Assembly: GCA_900556485.1 (NCBI GenBank)
Contig: USOX01000003.1
Span: 1-64,000 of the forward strand
Reading direction: 5' to 3'
Length of the DNA stretch: 64,000 nt
Source of the DNA: an uncultured Dysgonomonas sp.
GTDB taxonomy: Bacteria > Bacteroidota > Bacteroidia > Bacteroidales > Dysgonomonadaceae
Numbering within the stretch: position 1 is the first letter of the stretch; every line of letters begins with the position of its first letter. Position numbers and translations under genes: made by a program. Below, one piece after another: positions 36,243-46,766 of the stretch. The notes below the pieces were generated by a model. That model was given only the letters and a program-made list of their open reading frames with translations, made no database searches and was not told the origin of the DNA.

Positions 36243-37136
36243 TCAACATTTGATATTCAGCTCTCGAAGCACATTTCTTATTTGCTCATAAGTAGTAATA
36301 CGAGTAGGCACCAATGGAAGGCGAAGCTTATTTTCGATATATCCCATCATATTGAGCATACACTTCACTCCTGCCGGATTACCATCTACAAAAAGAAGAT
36401 TAAACAATTCATTAAAACTATGATGTATCGACAGAGCACTACTATAATCCCCCTCCAGAGCCAAACGAGTCATACGACTGAATTCTCGCGGAAAAGCATT
36501 ACCTATAACCGAAATAACACCTATAGCGCCCAGCGAGATAAGAGGAAATGTTACACCATCATCACCTGATATTACATCAAAATGCTCCGGCTTACGTTTG
36601 ATTATATCATCCATCTGCGTCATATTACCCGATGCCTCCTTTACAGCTACTATATTCGGGAAATCATTTGCTATACGTAATGTTGTATCTGCTGTCATAT
36701 TAACACCAGTGCGCCCGGGCACATTATACGAAACGATCGGCAGAGGCGATGCTTCTGCAATCGCTTTATAATGCTGATAAATACCTTCCTGAGATGGCTT
36801 ATTATAATAAGGAACAACCGAAAGAATACCGTCTATACCCGAAAAATCATTTTCTTTCAACTGATTAACAATAGAACGGGTATTATTACCTCCCAAGCCC
36901 AGAATAATAGGAATCTGCCCATTTACCCTGTTCACTATCAATTCAACAACACGTTTCTTTTCATCCTCAGTCAGTGTAGGGGTTTCAGCCGTAGTACCCA
37001 GCACTACCAGATAATCAGTTCCGTTTTGAAGTTGATAGTCAACAAGTCTTAATAAAGCATCATAATCGACACTTTCGTCTTCTTTGAAAGGAGTTATCAG
37101 GGCAACTCCCATTCCTCTAAGGTTTATTCTAGACAT
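36243..37136 (-). CDS. dapA: 4-hydroxy-tetrahydrodipicolinate synthase
   Basis: Condenses pyruvate with aspartate semialdehyde on the diaminopimelate/lysine pathway. I place the start at 37136 (MSRINLRGMG) because the family begins with a short strand before GVALITPF; the longer frame has no counterpart. YNVPGRTGVN holds the proton-relay tyrosine, and AVKEASG the Schiff-base lysine. About 297 aa is normal. It follows the DUF6913 gene by 85 bp on the same strand. Confidence 0.96.
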   Translation of the reverse strand: MSRINLRGMGVALITPFKEDESVDYDALLRLVDYQLQNGTDYLVVLGTTAETPTLTEDEKKRVVELIVNRVNGQIPIILGLGGNNTRSIVNQLKENDFSGIDGILSVVPYYNKPSQEGIYQHYKAIAEASPLPIVSYNVPGRTGVNMTADTTLRIANDFPNIVAVKEASGNMTQMDDIIKRKPEHFDVISGDDGVTFPLISLGAIGVISVIGNAFPREFSRMTRLALEGDYSSALSIHHSFNELFNLLFVDGNPAGVKCMLNMMGYIENKLRLPLVPTRITTYEQIRNVLRELNIKC

Positions 37137-37221
37137 AAAATTATTTAAGTAACTCCATCCTTTCCGGTACAGAAGGACTTCCTTGTTCAGTTTGTGCAAA
37201 ATTAAGAATTAATTTTTCACC

Positions 37222-37728
37222 TCAACGCATATTATTCAGGTAAAATTTAATTTGGCCGTATGTTTCCTCCAAATTCATTGAATCTTCCCTCAATAGCGAA
37301 AAATCAAAAATCCGATGCTCCGATTCTTTAATACCTATACAGAATTCTGCCGAATTACTAGCCAACAAATAAAATAAAACCTTATCATCTTCTGTAGTCA
37401 GGTCTATCAAGGTATCGTAACTTAAAGACTTAAATTCTTCCACCACCACTGATGAAAGGCCTACGATAGGAAATACTTCCTTCTGAGTTATCACCCTCGC
37501 ACTAGGAGGCAAAGATTGAACCTCATCCTTCTTGGTCTGATATGTCCACAATTGCACATCCTTTCGCAAGCTTCTCAAATCCTGCACAATAGGCTCTACC
37601 TCTTTCCAGTCCTTATATGTAAACAAAAGTAACACTTTGCGCATATTATCCAGATTATGGAAACTACGGTTACGAGTATTGCTTTTCAGGGCCGAACTTA
37701 TTTTTTCTTTTGTACCTAAACCTAACAT
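37222..37728 (-). CDS. DUF6913 family protein
   Basis: A 168-aa soluble protein with alternating strands and helices (VLLLFTYKDWKEVEPIVQDLRSL; DTLIDLTTEDDKVLFYLLASN). This fits the DUF6913 family, which often accompanies dapA in Bacteroidales. No catalytic motif is evident. Two TAnnTTTG boxes lie 95-120 bp upstream, so it probably leads a dapA operon. Confidence 0.75.
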   Translation of the reverse strand: MLGLGTKEKISSALKSNTRNRSFHNLDNMRKVLLLFTYKDWKEVEPIVQDLRSLRKDVQLWTYQTKKDEVQSLPPSARVITQKEVFPIVGLSSVVVEEFKSLSYDTLIDLTTEDDKVLFYLLASNSAEFCIGIKESEHRIFDFSLLREDSMNLEETYGQIKFYLNNMR

Positions 37729-37823
37729 AGACTTGATTTTTTCTTATACATTATCCTCACATATCATCTTTTTAACACCCTACAGCCTCCATAAGTTCAT
37801 TCGCAAGACCTCCTTTATTAAAA

Positions 37824-37853
37824 CAAAGGTAATAAAAGTGACAAAAGTAACAC
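37824..37853 (-). promoter_or_regulatory. Promoter region of DUF6913-dapA
   Basis: Two -7-like boxes occur on the minus strand, TACCTTTG (37824-37831) and TACTTTTG (37842-37849). The second is inside an exact inverted copy of the 20-mer at 5287-5306. Confidence 0.5.
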
Positions 37854-38067
37854 TTCTTACATCCTATTTTATTGTAACTTTTTAAACTGCCATTTTACCC
37901 AATATTCAATAATTCCATCTATTTATAACATAGATAAAGATTTTTCAAGTATAAAAAACTTACAAAATTTTCATTTATACATATTCATAAAACCAATATT
38001 TTTTACTTTCTTGTAATAACTTTAAATTTTACGACACTCTATGAAATACCATTTTAATATCTGTAAA

Positions 38068-40638
38068 ATGAAAGCTACAGCCTATTCCCTATTATTGCTA
38101 CTTTCAATTCCCTTATGTATCTCAGGACAAACTACAGGCAACGCATCCGATAAACTTGCGTCCTATGTAAATGCCATCAATAACTTTTCTTTATACATTC
38201 CTCAAGAAAAAGTATACCTGCATCTTGATAATACTTCATATTACAATGGCGATAATATATGGTTCAAAGGTTACATTGTCACCTCCGAACTGCATAAGTC
38301 GAGCGAACTCAGCAAAACCCTCTATGTAGATCTGATAAATCCCGGAGGAGAAATCATAGAGAAGAAAATTATAAAAATAGAAAATGGACAATGTCATGGC
38401 GATTTTTCCTTTAACAGGCCTGTATTTTATCCCGGATTTTACGAAATACGGGCATATACCAAATATATGCTCAATTTTGGAGACGATGCAATTTTTTCCA
38501 GATTAATTCCGGTTTTCAGTAAACCTAAAAAAGAAGGAAATTATCAAGAAATGACACTAAATGAATATAGAAAGGATATTATAAATAAACGTCCTCAATT
38601 AAAAAAAGATAAAAAAGTAAATATCAGCTTTTATCCGGAAGGAGGAAACCTTATTAACGGGCTCGAGTCGCGCGTCGCATTTTATGCAACTAACGAATAT
38701 GGAGAGCCAATAGAAGTTACAGGGAAAATTCTGAATGATAAGAAAGAGGAAGTATGTGCCTTTTCCACAACACATGAAGGAAAAGGTATATTCTCATTTA
38801 TACCCGATACTAAAAAATACAAAGTTCTGATACAATACAATAACAAAGAACATAATTTTGATTTTTCCACATCTCTACTTCAAGGTTTCAATATAAAAGT
38901 AGATAATCTATCCTACCCTGATAAAATAAACATACAAATCAGGAAAAATATTGAAACTCCTGCCGACACTCTTAGCTTAACTATAATATGTCGTGGAAAG
39001 ATATATAATTCCAATATTATAGAAATACCTGATACTAAAACTGTTGATTTAGATATTAATAAAAACAACTTACCATCTGGAATCTCACAAATAGTATTAT
39101 TCAATAAACATGGGGATATTATCTGCGACCGCTTAATATTTATCAACAAAAACGATCACCTTACAATTTCCACAAATAGAGAAAACCAAGCGTACAAACC
39201 ATACGAAGCTGTAAATATGGAATTTACAATACATGACAAAAACTCCAACCCTATAAGTACTCCTTTTTCATTATCAGTAAAAGACGCAGCTAATGAGGTT
39301 GAACATAAACATAATATAATGACCAACCTGTTACTAACATCAGAGCTGAAAGGATTTATAAACAACCCTTCATTTTATTTCGAAAAAGAGGACGAAACCC
39401 GCCGACAGGCTCTTGATCTTTTATTGATGGTGCAAGGCTGGCGCCGTTATACATGGAAACAAATGGCAGGGATAGAGCCATTCAATACCAAATATACCCC
39501 TGAGCAAGGAATCGAAATAGAGGGACAAATAAAATCATTCGTTAGAGGTATACCAAAACCAAATGTTAATGTCTCGGTATTACTTAGCAAAGAAAACACA
39601 AATAGCAAAAATACTATAGGAAAACCGATTATGGGTAGCTGCATAACTGACAGCAAGGGCAAATTCCGCATAACATCTGACTTTATTGGCAATTGGAATA
39701 TGATATTTAGTATAAAAGAGAAAGGGAAAAAGAAAGATCATACTATCTTATTAGACAGAGTTTTCTATCCGGAACCCCGAAAGTATTCATATCCTGAATT
39801 AAAACTATCGCTTACAAAGAAAAAACACATACACCAAAATACGAATGATATCATAAATGATGAAAACATAGAAGCCCTTTTTGCTCCGGTTTCTGAAGAC
39901 TCAATAACAAATGGTATTGACCAAAAAGTTCATCACCTAGGTGATGTAACTGTCAGTGCTAAAAAAAGCCAGAGACAAAAAGAAATAGAAGAAGCACAAT
40001 CCTCATCATTTGTTTACTATGATGTTCAGTCCAAGCATGATGAAATAATAGATAATGACAAATTTGTCGATAATAACCTCATGAAATTTTTGGCAAATTC
40101 CTACGATGAATTCATATATATAGAAGGAAGTCTCCAATATAAAGATAAAATGCCTCTATTCGTTGTCAATTATAAACGAACAAGAAACGATGATAAGCCT
40201 TTTTTGAATTTTTTGAAGCTGAGTAATATAAAATCTATCTATATAAGCGAATCCATAGCTTCTATACACCGATATGCAGATAAAAGCCGTCCTCATGATA
40301 TAGAAAAAATGTATAGCTGCGTTGTATTCATCGAAACCTACCCCGATGAAGAAATACGCATAAAAGATGGCAAAGGAACCCGCAAAACCAAACTAAATGG
40401 GTATACATTACATAAAGAATTCTATAGCCCCGATTATTCAATCCTTCCTCCTGAACCAGATTACAGGCGTACTCTATATTGGAATCCATCCGTTATGCCC
40501 GATGAGAATGGCAAAGTGAAAATACAATTTTACAACAACAGTACATGCAACCAATTTAGTATCAGCGCCGAAACAGTCACTGCAGATGGTATATTTGGCT
40601 TCTACAAAGATGGAGAGGAGGAAGAAGAAGAAAAATAA
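38068..40638 (+). CDS. Large secreted MG2-like protein with plug-like domain
   Basis: An 856-aa exported protein. I place the start at 38068 (MKATAYSLLLLL), which opens a signal peptide ending near ISGQ. The N-terminal part has YIPQEKVYLHLDNTSYYNGD and IWFKGYIV, the macroglobulin MG2-like hallmark of a Bacteroidetes surface family. A carboxypeptidase-like beta domain lies about 480-560, and a TonB plug-like segment (HLGDVTVSAKK) about 625-750. No beta-barrel follows, and the protein ends in an acidic tail. Members may handle outer-membrane polypeptides or proteases, but the function is unproven. It is single and terminated. Confidence 0.7.
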   Translation: MKATAYSLLLLLSIPLCISGQTTGNASDKLASYVNAINNFSLYIPQEKVYLHLDNTSYYNGDNIWFKGYIVTSELHKSSELSKTLYVDLINPGGEIIEKKIIKIENGQCHGDFSFNRPVFYPGFYEIRAYTKYMLNFGDDAIFSRLIPVFSKPKKEGNYQEMTLNEYRKDIINKRPQLKKDKKVNISFYPEGGNLINGLESRVAFYATNEYGEPIEVTGKILNDKKEEVCAFSTTHEGKGIFSFIPDTKKYKVLIQYNNKEHNFDFSTSLLQGFNIKVDNLSYPDKINIQIRKNIETPADTLSLTIICRGKIYNSNIIEIPDTKTVDLDINKNNLPSGISQIVLFNKHGDIICDRLIFINKNDHLTISTNRENQAYKPYEAVNMEFTIHDKNSNPISTPFSLSVKDAANEVEHKHNIMTNLLLTSELKGFINNPSFYFEKEDETRRQALDLLLMVQGWRRYTWKQMAGIEPFNTKYTPEQGIEIEGQIKSFVRGIPKPNVNVSVLLSKENTNSKNTIGKPIMGSCITDSKGKFRITSDFIGNWNMIFSIKEKGKKKDHTILLDRVFYPEPRKYSYPELKLSLTKKKHIHQNTNDIINDENIEALFAPVSEDSITNGIDQKVHHLGDVTVSAKKSQRQKEIEEAQSSSFVYYDVQSKHDEIIDNDKFVDNNLMKFLANSYDEFIYIEGSLQYKDKMPLFVVNYKRTRNDDKPFLNFLKLSNIKSIYISESIASIHRYADKSRPHDIEKMYSCVVFIETYPDEEIRIKDGKGTRKTKLNGYTLHKEFYSPDYSILPPEPDYRRTLYWNPSVMPDENGKVKIQFYNNSTCNQFSISAETVTADGIFGFYKDGEEEEEEK

Positions 40639-40657
40639 CAAACAGACTAAATTAGGA

Positions 40658-40688
40658 AGAGAGTAGTAAGTTTCCCCTACTACTCTCT
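40658..40688 (+). terminator. Hairpin after MG2-like gene
   Basis: AGAGAGTAGTA pairs with TACTACTCTCT around a 9-nt loop. No strong U-tract follows on either strand; it separates convergent genes. Confidence 0.5.
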
Positions 40689-40718
40689 CTAAATTTCAAT
40701 CTATAATTTTCTAAATTA

Positions 40719-41774
40719 TCATGGAAGCTTTTCTAAAGCCGCTTCTAAATAGACAACAGGTAATCGCACATAATCTAAAATTGATCCTTCTGCATCAACT
40801 ATTACTACATATGGCACATCAGATACAGCAAAATCCTCAGCTAACTTAGAACCAGTACCTTCCAAATTCGACAGTTGCACCCACGGCACATCAATTCTCT
40901 TCACTGCATTCAGCCAATACTCTTTCGCATCTTCCGTATCTAAAGATATTCCAACAAACTCCACTCCCTTTTCTTTATACTTCTCTGACAGCATTTTCAT
41001 ATGTGGCATACCCTTAATGCACGGACCGCACCACGAAGCCCAAAAATCAATAACAAGATACTTAGACTTCCCTATATAATCATATAATTTTTTTGTCTCA
41101 CCTGTAGATGTCATTAATTCATAATCAGCACATTTTGTCTGTAGCATTTGCCCCCTTACTTTATCTTTTTCCTCTATACTCCTTATAATCTCTCTGCTTT
41201 TAATACATAATATAACATCTTCATGTTCTCTAAAACTCTCGTTTGCTGTTACAAGTATATCATTAAGATCATTCTCTGATAATTGTTGATAACAACTTCT
41301 AAACATTTTAACTGATAAGAAATTATCCATATTGTCTTTAATAAACTGAACATGAGCATCCGAAAAAGACTGTGCCGCTAACGTAATATAAGTTTGTAAT
41401 AAATTATTATTCGGAGTACCCGAAATATGAGAAATAGTATCAAACTCAACAGAAATAGTTCCTTCTTCCAAGAATATTTCAGTTGATAAATCCGAAGAAG
41501 GGTATTTCTCTAAAGCAACAATACCAATATCATCTATATACTTAGCTCCCAAAAGATTTAAAGTATTTATTTGACCATTAAAATTGAACCCATTATTTTT
41601 TATTATATCTGTTTCAATATGAATAACACCACCAGAATCGACATCTTTAAATAATAACATGGCAACTTTACCATTCAATCTATCAGAAACCTGCCCTTTA
41701 ATATTATATGCTGTTTGACTGCAAATAGATAACTGAACCAGAAAGAAAATAAAAAGGAAAGAGATATTTCTCAT
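40719..41774 (-). CDS. DUF4369 / TlpA-like thioredoxin-fold protein
   Basis: A 351-aa secreted disulfide oxidoreductase. I place the start at 41774 (MRNISFLFIFF), which begins the signal peptide ending near SICSQ. The N-terminal DUF4369 beta domain (about 25-110) is followed by a helical linker and a TlpA/AhpC-like thioredoxin domain with WASWCGPC and GISLDTE. It probably acts in the periplasm or at the outer membrane in cytochrome or extracellular-protein thiol handling. The partner is unknown. It is convergent with the MG2-like gene. Confidence 0.82.
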   Translation of the reverse strand: MRNISFLFIFFLVQLSICSQTAYNIKGQVSDRLNGKVAMLLFKDVDSGGVIHIETDIIKNNGFNFNGQINTLNLLGAKYIDDIGIVALEKYPSSDLSTEIFLEEGTISVEFDTISHISGTPNNNLLQTYITLAAQSFSDAHVQFIKDNMDNFLSVKMFRSCYQQLSENDLNDILVTANESFREHEDVILCIKSREIIRSIEEKDKVRGQMLQTKCADYELMTSTGETKKLYDYIGKSKYLVIDFWASWCGPCIKGMPHMKMLSEKYKEKGVEFVGISLDTEDAKEYWLNAVKRIDVPWVQLSNLEGTGSKLAEDFAVSDVPYVVIVDAEGSILDYVRLPVVYLEAALEKLP

Positions 41775-41874
41775 AATATTGATTTTTTTATGAATCTGCA
41801 TAATCTTATAAAAAAAATGACCTCTAATCATTGCAGATAAGAAGCCATTCTATATTTAGATTACTATAAATCGT

Positions 41875-43020
41875 TTACAGTTTCCTAGCCCCGTCTCTGA
41901 TAATCACATCATATACTTTAGGCTTAATTTTGAATTGTTGCTCATAGCTTTCAGTTGCACGTTTGATGAAGCCATCATACAACTCATTTTTCACAAGGTT
42001 GATAGTGCAACCTCCAAAACCACCTCCCATTACACGCGAACCGGCAACACCGCACTCACGGGCAATATCATTCAGGAAGTCGAGTTCAGGACAGCTTACC
42101 TCATATTTACGGCTAAGACCGATATGAGTTTCATACATCTTCTTACCTACAGTTTCGTATTCACCAGCCTTCAATGCATCACAAGCCTCATCCATACGTT
42201 TGATTTCTTCTATAACAAACTCCGCACGGATATAGTCTTCCGCACTAACTTCATTAGAAACCTCACGAAGCATTTCAAGAGTAGCATCACGAAGTAGTTT
42301 TACTTCTGGATGACGTTTTGCAATAGCAGCAGCTACATTTTCGCAAGACTGGCGACGCTTGTTATAAGCACCCTCTGCCAGGTTGTGAGATACGCAAGTG
42401 TTTACCAATACCAAACGATAACCTTCCGGATTGAATGGTACATATTCATACTCCAACGAACGGCAATCCAAGCGGATCAAAGAACCTTCTTTACCAAAGC
42501 AAGAAGCAAACTGGTCCATAATACCGCACATCACGCCTACATAATTATGTTCAGTAGCCTGACCTATCAAAGCCAGTTCAAAACGGTCGAAACCTAAATT
42601 ATAAGTATCATTAATAGCAAATCCAAAACAGCTTTCCAATGCAGCAGAAGAAGACATACCTGCACCTAAAGGCACATCACCTGCAAATACACAGTCGAAT
42701 CCAGGAATAGATTTACCTTTCTTAATCATCTCACGGCAAACTCCATAAATATACTTTGCCCATTGCTTTGCAGGAAGATCATTTTCTCCCAAACCAAATT
42801 CAGCTGATTCTTCCAGGTCAAGGGCAAAAGCTCTTACCTTATCAGTTCCGTTTGGTTTAATTTCGCAATACATAGCTTTATCGATTGCGCCTGGCAGAAC
42901 GAATCCGCCATTGTAGTCTGTGTGTTCTCCGATAAGGTTAATACGACCTGGAGATGTGTACATTACACCATCTGTTCCGTAAAGAGATTTAAATTTTTCT
43001 TGAATTGTTTTTAATTCCAT
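41875..43020 (-). CDS. galK: Galactokinase
   Basis: Phosphorylates D-galactose at C1 with ATP, first step of the Leloir pathway. The 381 aa and GHMP motifs fit: SPGRINLIGEHTDYNGG (24-40) at the sugar site, the ATP loop PLGAGMSSSAALE, the catalytic-base region GIMDQFASCFGKEG and the C-terminal GAGGFGG-like motif, here RVMGGGFGGCTIN. galT and galE are not adjacent. The gene shows slightly higher GC in third positions than its neighbours, by eye. Confidence 0.95.
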   Translation of the reverse strand: MELKTIQEKFKSLYGTDGVMYTSPGRINLIGEHTDYNGGFVLPGAIDKAMYCEIKPNGTDKVRAFALDLEESAEFGLGENDLPAKQWAKYIYGVCREMIKKGKSIPGFDCVFAGDVPLGAGMSSSAALESCFGFAINDTYNLGFDRFELALIGQATEHNYVGVMCGIMDQFASCFGKEGSLIRLDCRSLEYEYVPFNPEGYRLVLVNTCVSHNLAEGAYNKRRQSCENVAAAIAKRHPEVKLLRDATLEMLREVSNEVSAEDYIRAEFVIEEIKRMDEACDALKAGEYETVGKKMYETHIGLSRKYEVSCPELDFLNDIARECGVAGSRVMGGGFGGCTINLVKNELYDGFIKRATESYEQQFKIKPKVYDVIIRDGARKL

Positions 43021-43054
43021 GGTTGTTTTATTTAAGTAAAATAATAGGTTTCTT

Positions 43055-43091
43055 TAGTTACAAGTTACTTCGCCCTACAGGCAGTTACAAG
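43055..43091 (-). repeat. Dispersed GTAAC repeat, copy 1 (inverted)
   Basis: The 37-bp unit, read on the minus strand, matches 46722-46761 on the plus strand at almost every position: GTAACT, an AGGGCGAAGTAACT centre and terminal GTAACTA. It lies between ligA and galK. Confidence 0.75.
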
Positions 43092-43143
43092 TTTTTTGTC
43101 ACTTTGTGCCATTGGCATATTGGCACATTAACCAATTAGCATA

Positions 43144-45196
<2,053 letters not shown>

Positions 45197-45475
45197 TATT
45201 TAGTTATTTTTCGCAATTACAGCCATTTTGAAGCTAACTTGCTCGTTTTCTTGCAGATTAACATTTTTACTCTAACATTTTGACCCATTTGTGCTATAAA
45301 TTGATTCAAAATTAGTACATTCAAAATCGAAAAGTCCTCAACTCTAAACAAATCTTTATTAGTGTGAATTTATACTAAATAGGTGTTATATGGTTAAACC
45401 ATTATCTGTTTATCGAGTCAGACTTTGTGGCTTATAATGGCCTTTTTTTTAAGACTTAATGTGAGTTAGAATAAG

Positions 45476-45561
45476 CCCCTCCTAGCTTCCCCAAAAGGGA
45501 GGAATCTTGACTGTTACCTTTATTAAAAGGAAAGAGCCACCTCTTTAGAGAAGTTGGAGGG
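45476..45561. repeat. Inverted pair of palindromic intergenic repeats
   Basis: The left unit (45476-45503) reads CCCCTCCTAGCTTCCCCAAA then AGGGAGGA. The right unit (45540-45561) is its inverted, diverged counterpart, ending AAGTTGGAGGG. Each half can also fold on itself. A related unit lies after lepA (5209-5236). The rest of the 45175-45593 gap holds no gene I can see. Confidence 0.6.
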
Positions 45562-45593
45562 ATGTAATTGATTCCTATATCTAATAAAACAGT

Positions 45594-46688
45594 ATGAATA
45601 AGAAAACGAAAATTGCGCTTGTTGTTATTATTGTATTATTTATTGCAGGAATGGCACTTTACCCTAAAATTAAAGCCAGCCTGAGTGCCAATGACGAACC
45701 AGCACCCTCCGGTACAAATGCAGGAGGAGGAAGAGGCAGGACAACATTAAATGTTAATGCTCAGATTTTGAAAACTGTCAGCCTCATAGACGCCACCAGA
45801 ACAAAAGGCTTGCTGATACCTGACGAAGAGGTTGACCTCTCTTTCGAAACATCAGGCAAAATAACAGAAATACATTTCAAGGAAGGTACCACTGTTAGAA
45901 AAGGGCAATTGCTGGCTAAAGTAAACGATAAGCCCCTTCAAGCTGAACTTAAAAAACTGGAAGCACAAGTACCATTAGCGCAAGACCGTGTTTTCCGACA
46001 AAAAGCACTCTTAGCAAAAGACGCTGTGAGTCAGGAATCATATGAATCTGTTAATACCGAACTCGAAAAGCTAAATGCTGACATAGAACTCGTAAAATCA
46101 CGGATAGCCCAATCCGAACTACGGGCTCCTTTCGATGGTGTGATAGGACTAAGGCAAGTGAGCGAAGGTGCATACGCTTCGCCTACAACAATCATTGCCC
46201 GGTTGACCAAAATATCGCCTCTAAAAATCGAATTCTCAGTAAATGAAGCATATGTAAACAATATAAAAGCGGGCACACCACTCAAATTTGGAGTCGACAA
46301 CGATCTTAGCAGTTATAAAGCAACAGTATATGCTGTAGAATCCAATCTGGACAAAAATACGCTATCTCTGAAAGCCCGTGCTCTATACACCAATCCCGGA
46401 GGTCATCTCAAGCCGGGACAATCAGCATCTATCGAAATAGAACTAAGAGAAATTAAAAACACCTTAGTTATCCCTAGTATTTCCGCCATAGCCGAAATGG
46501 GGCGCGACATTGCATATATCTATAAGGAAGGAAAAGCGCATCAGGTAGTTATCAAAAAAGGATTGCGTCAATCGGGCACAGTTCAGGTAATAGATGGCCT
46601 GCATCCGGGCGACACACTCATCACCAGCGGAGTGATGCAGCTTCGCGATGGGCTGCCTGTAGTAATAGATAAAATAATAGAAGAATAA
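45594..46688 (+). CDS. RND efflux periplasmic adaptor (membrane fusion protein)
   Basis: A 364-aa AcrA/MexA-like adaptor. An N-terminal membrane anchor (about 6-24) is followed by a Gly-rich stretch, the biotinyl-lipoyl half-motifs (GKITEIHFKEGTTVRKGQLLAKV; LRAPFDGVIG), a short alpha-hairpin (110-150) and beta-barrel and membrane-proximal domains. It links the inner-membrane pump to the outer-membrane channel encoded downstream. The coiled-coil hairpin is short, as in many HAE1-type adaptors of Bacteroidetes. A GTAAC repeat separates it from the pump gene. Confidence 0.93.
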   Translation: MNKKTKIALVVIIVLFIAGMALYPKIKASLSANDEPAPSGTNAGGGRGRTTLNVNAQILKTVSLIDATRTKGLLIPDEEVDLSFETSGKITEIHFKEGTTVRKGQLLAKVNDKPLQAELKKLEAQVPLAQDRVFRQKALLAKDAVSQESYESVNTELEKLNADIELVKSRIAQSELRAPFDGVIGLRQVSEGAYASPTTIIARLTKISPLKIEFSVNEAYVNNIKAGTPLKFGVDNDLSSYKATVYAVESNLDKNTLSLKARALYTNPGGHLKPGQSASIEIELREIKNTLVIPSISAIAEMGRDIAYIYKEGKAHQVVIKKGLRQSGTVQVIDGLHPGDTLITSGVMQLRDGLPVVIDKIIEE

Positions 46689-46720
46689 ATAAATCTATTC
46701 ATTTAGCTAACTTAAAGACT

Positions 46721-46762
46721 AGTAACTCGTAACTGCCCACAGGGCGAAGTAACTCGTAACTA
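46721..46762 (+). repeat. Dispersed GTAAC repeat, copy 2
   Basis: The unit begins and ends with AGTAACTCGTAACT-like direct repeats (46721-46734 and 46749-46762) flanking CCCACAGGGCG. It is the inverted equivalent of 43055-43091. It lies directly before the pump ATG, inside the efflux operon. Confidence 0.75.
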
Positions 46763-46766
46763 AATT

